Below, piece after piece: positions 62,986 through 64,000 of a DNA stretch of 64,000 nt. A model generated the notes under the pieces. It did no database searches, was not told the origin of the DNA, and saw only the letters and a list, made by a program, of their open reading frames with translations. The stretch comes from Shouchella miscanthi (GTDB taxonomy: Bacteria > Bacillota > Bacilli > Bacillales > Bacillaceae_D), in the NCBI RefSeq assembly GCF_007725405.1, contig NZ_CP042163.1, forward strand, positions 930,001 through 994,000, written 5' to 3'. Each line of letters starts with the position of its first letter. Positions within the stretch are counted from its first letter, which is position 1. The translations under genes were made by a program, and so were the position numbers.

Positions 62986-63788
62986 GCGAGCATGAACTCA
63001 GTGATGTGGAAAGAGAAGCACTAACGGAGCTCCTTCTTCAGCTAGGTGACGATGATTTTATTTACGCATTTAGAGGAGCGGAGTGGTTAGGGCTTGCACC
63101 TCATATTGAAGAAGATGTCGCATCTGCTTCCATTAGTCAGAACAGTATGGGTCACGCAGTTATGTTTTACGAATTAGCAGGAACATTAGGGCTTTCGGAA
63201 GCAAATGTTCTAGCACACGGCAGAGAGGCAAATGAAAGAAAAAACAGTATATTGCTGGAACGGGTAAATGGAGAAGGCTCTTATATGGGTACACCGACAT
63301 TCGACTGGGCGTACACGGTCGTCCGTAATTACTTTTATACTCTTGCTAAAAAATTGAAAATGGATGCCCTTCAACTAAGTACGTACGGTCCTCTTGTTGA
63401 TGTTGCGAAAAAAGTAAACATGGAGCTTCACTATCACCTGCTGCATTGGCGCACATGGTTCATTCAGCTTTCGCAATCAACAGATGAAGCAAAAACGAGA
63501 ATGACACTGGCGATAAAGAAGGTAATGCAAGATTTCGGTGATCTTATTCATTACGGTGACTGGACTGTTGAAATCGAAAAGAAAGGATACAGTGCTTCTG
63601 CAAAACAGTTGGAACAGAAATGGTTATCAATGATGAATCCAATCGTAACCTCTCTTGGTTTTGACGAGACGATTCTAGAGTATGAATTGAAACAAAACGG
63701 TCGGGATGGGCAGCATACGGAAGATTTACATCTTGCTATAGCCACATTTTCAGAAGTGTATCAAACGGATCCAGTTGCCACTTGGTAA
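62982..63788 (+). CDS. paaC: Phenylacetyl-CoA epoxidase structural subunit C
   Basis: A 268-residue ferritin-like subunit that pairs with PaaA. Landmarks are LLQLGDDDFIYAFRGAEWLGLAPHIEEDVA, SISQNSMGHAVMFYELAG and ELHYHLLHWRTWFIQLS. Start ATG 62982 overlaps the paaB stop, with AAGGAGG upstream. Intact. Confidence 0.93.
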   Translation: MSEHELSDVEREALTELLLQLGDDDFIYAFRGAEWLGLAPHIEEDVASASISQNSMGHAVMFYELAGTLGLSEANVLAHGREANERKNSILLERVNGEGSYMGTPTFDWAYTVVRNYFYTLAKKLKMDALQLSTYGPLVDVAKKVNMELHYHLLHWRTWFIQLSQSTDEAKTRMTLAIKKVMQDFGDLIHYGDWTVEIEKKGYSASAKQLEQKWLSMMNPIVTSLGFDETILEYELKQNGRDGQHTEDLHLAIATFSEVYQTDPVATW

Positions 63789-63810
63789 CAGTCAAAGGAG
63801 GAGGGGCTAG

Positions 63811-64000
63811 ATGACAGCGATAATCGAAAAGAACACGGTACTCGAACAGCTGCAAAGAGTAAAAGATCCAGAGATTGATACCGTCAGTATTATCGATTTA
63901 GGCATGGTCGAACGAATCGACATATCCGTCACAACGATTGAGATTGAAGTGTTACCAACTTTCTTAGGTTGCCCGGCATTGCCGATTATACAAAAGGAGA
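63811..64000 (+). CDS. paaD: PaaD, DUF59/MIP18 protein for epoxidase maturation (partial, cut by window end)
   Basis: The first 63 residues are seen. VLEQLQRVKDPEIDTVSIIDLGMVERI is the DUF59 start and VLPTFLGCPALPII the PaaD active-site-like motif with Cys. PaaD helps assemble the iron centres of the epoxidase system. AAAGGAGGAGGGG precedes the ATG. Confidence 0.9.
   Translation, partial: MTAIIEKNTVLEQLQRVKDPEIDTVSIIDLGMVERIDISVTTIEIEVLPTFLGCPALPIIQKE

Noticed and set aside
1-64000. CRISPR arrays, insertion sequences, tRNA or rRNA genes
   Set aside because: No regularly spaced repeats, transposase frames with terminal repeats, or recognisable tRNA/rRNA sequences were seen.

Overview
The window is a 64 kb piece of chromosome from a low-GC, Gram-positive, endospore-forming member of the Bacillaceae. 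The basis is two SpoIIP-type genes, an Sda sporulation checkpoint gene, a YolD-like gene, an Asp23/Gls24 gene, strong AAGGAGG-type ribosome binding sites, several TTG/GTG starts, and a sulfate-assimilation operon and a maltodextrin locus laid out as in Bacillus. The mix of TRAP transporter, phenylacetate genes and carbohydrate genes would suit a soil or alkaliphilic Bacillaceae (Alkalihalobacillus/Shouchella-like), but the species cannot be fixed from this sequence. I saw no rRNA, tRNA, CRISPR array or insertion sequence, and no gene-free stretch above about 300 bases.

Layout. 1-6.4 kb (minus strand): secreted lichenase, DJ-1/PfpI protein, GltS-type symporter, then a small cell-wall sugar locus (MurNAc/GlcNAc kinase, MurR-type regulator, NamZ). 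6.6-10 kb: a YjoB-like AAA ATPase and a YtrA-type regulator with an ABC transporter. 10.2-21.2 kb: an eleven-kilobase catabolic block (FCD-type GntR regulator, Gfo/Idh/MocA oxidoreductase, TRAP transporter, citryl-CoA lyase-like protein, aldehyde and alcohol dehydrogenases, ThDP enzyme, CaiB-type CoA-transferase) tied together by three copies of one palindromic operator. 21.3-30.9 kb: M20 peptidase, then a maltodextrin locus with divergent cyclomaltodextrinase, ABC importer, oligo-1,6-glucosidase and a LacI-type regulator. 30.9-44.5 kb: spoIIP, Ktr potassium uptake, small regulators and enzymes, M3 oligopeptidase, sda, a YolD-like gene, an RND pump and an Asp23 protein. 44.7-53.5 kb: an eight-gene cysteine/siroheme operon (cysH-sat-cysC-sumT-sirB-sirC-cysJ-cysI). 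53.6-60.5 kb: small membrane protein, a miniature SpoIIP-like protein, Nudix, M23 and S9 proteins, a decayed MFS gene, glutamate dehydrogenase and a DHFR-like protein. 60.6-64 kb: the start of a phenylacetate operon whose first gene, paaK, is broken while paaABC and the visible part of paaD look intact.

Most interesting points: (1) the catabolic block at 10.2-21.2 kb, whose enzyme set fits no pathway I can name and whose regulator has a clear operator repeated at three promoters or gene starts; (2) a 142-residue secreted relative of the SpoIIP C-terminal domain that has lost the catalytic domain, with its own terminator and a sigma-E-like promoter; (3) paaK decay by a large deletion plus slips in simple repeats; (4) several exact dyads placed directly before regulator genes.
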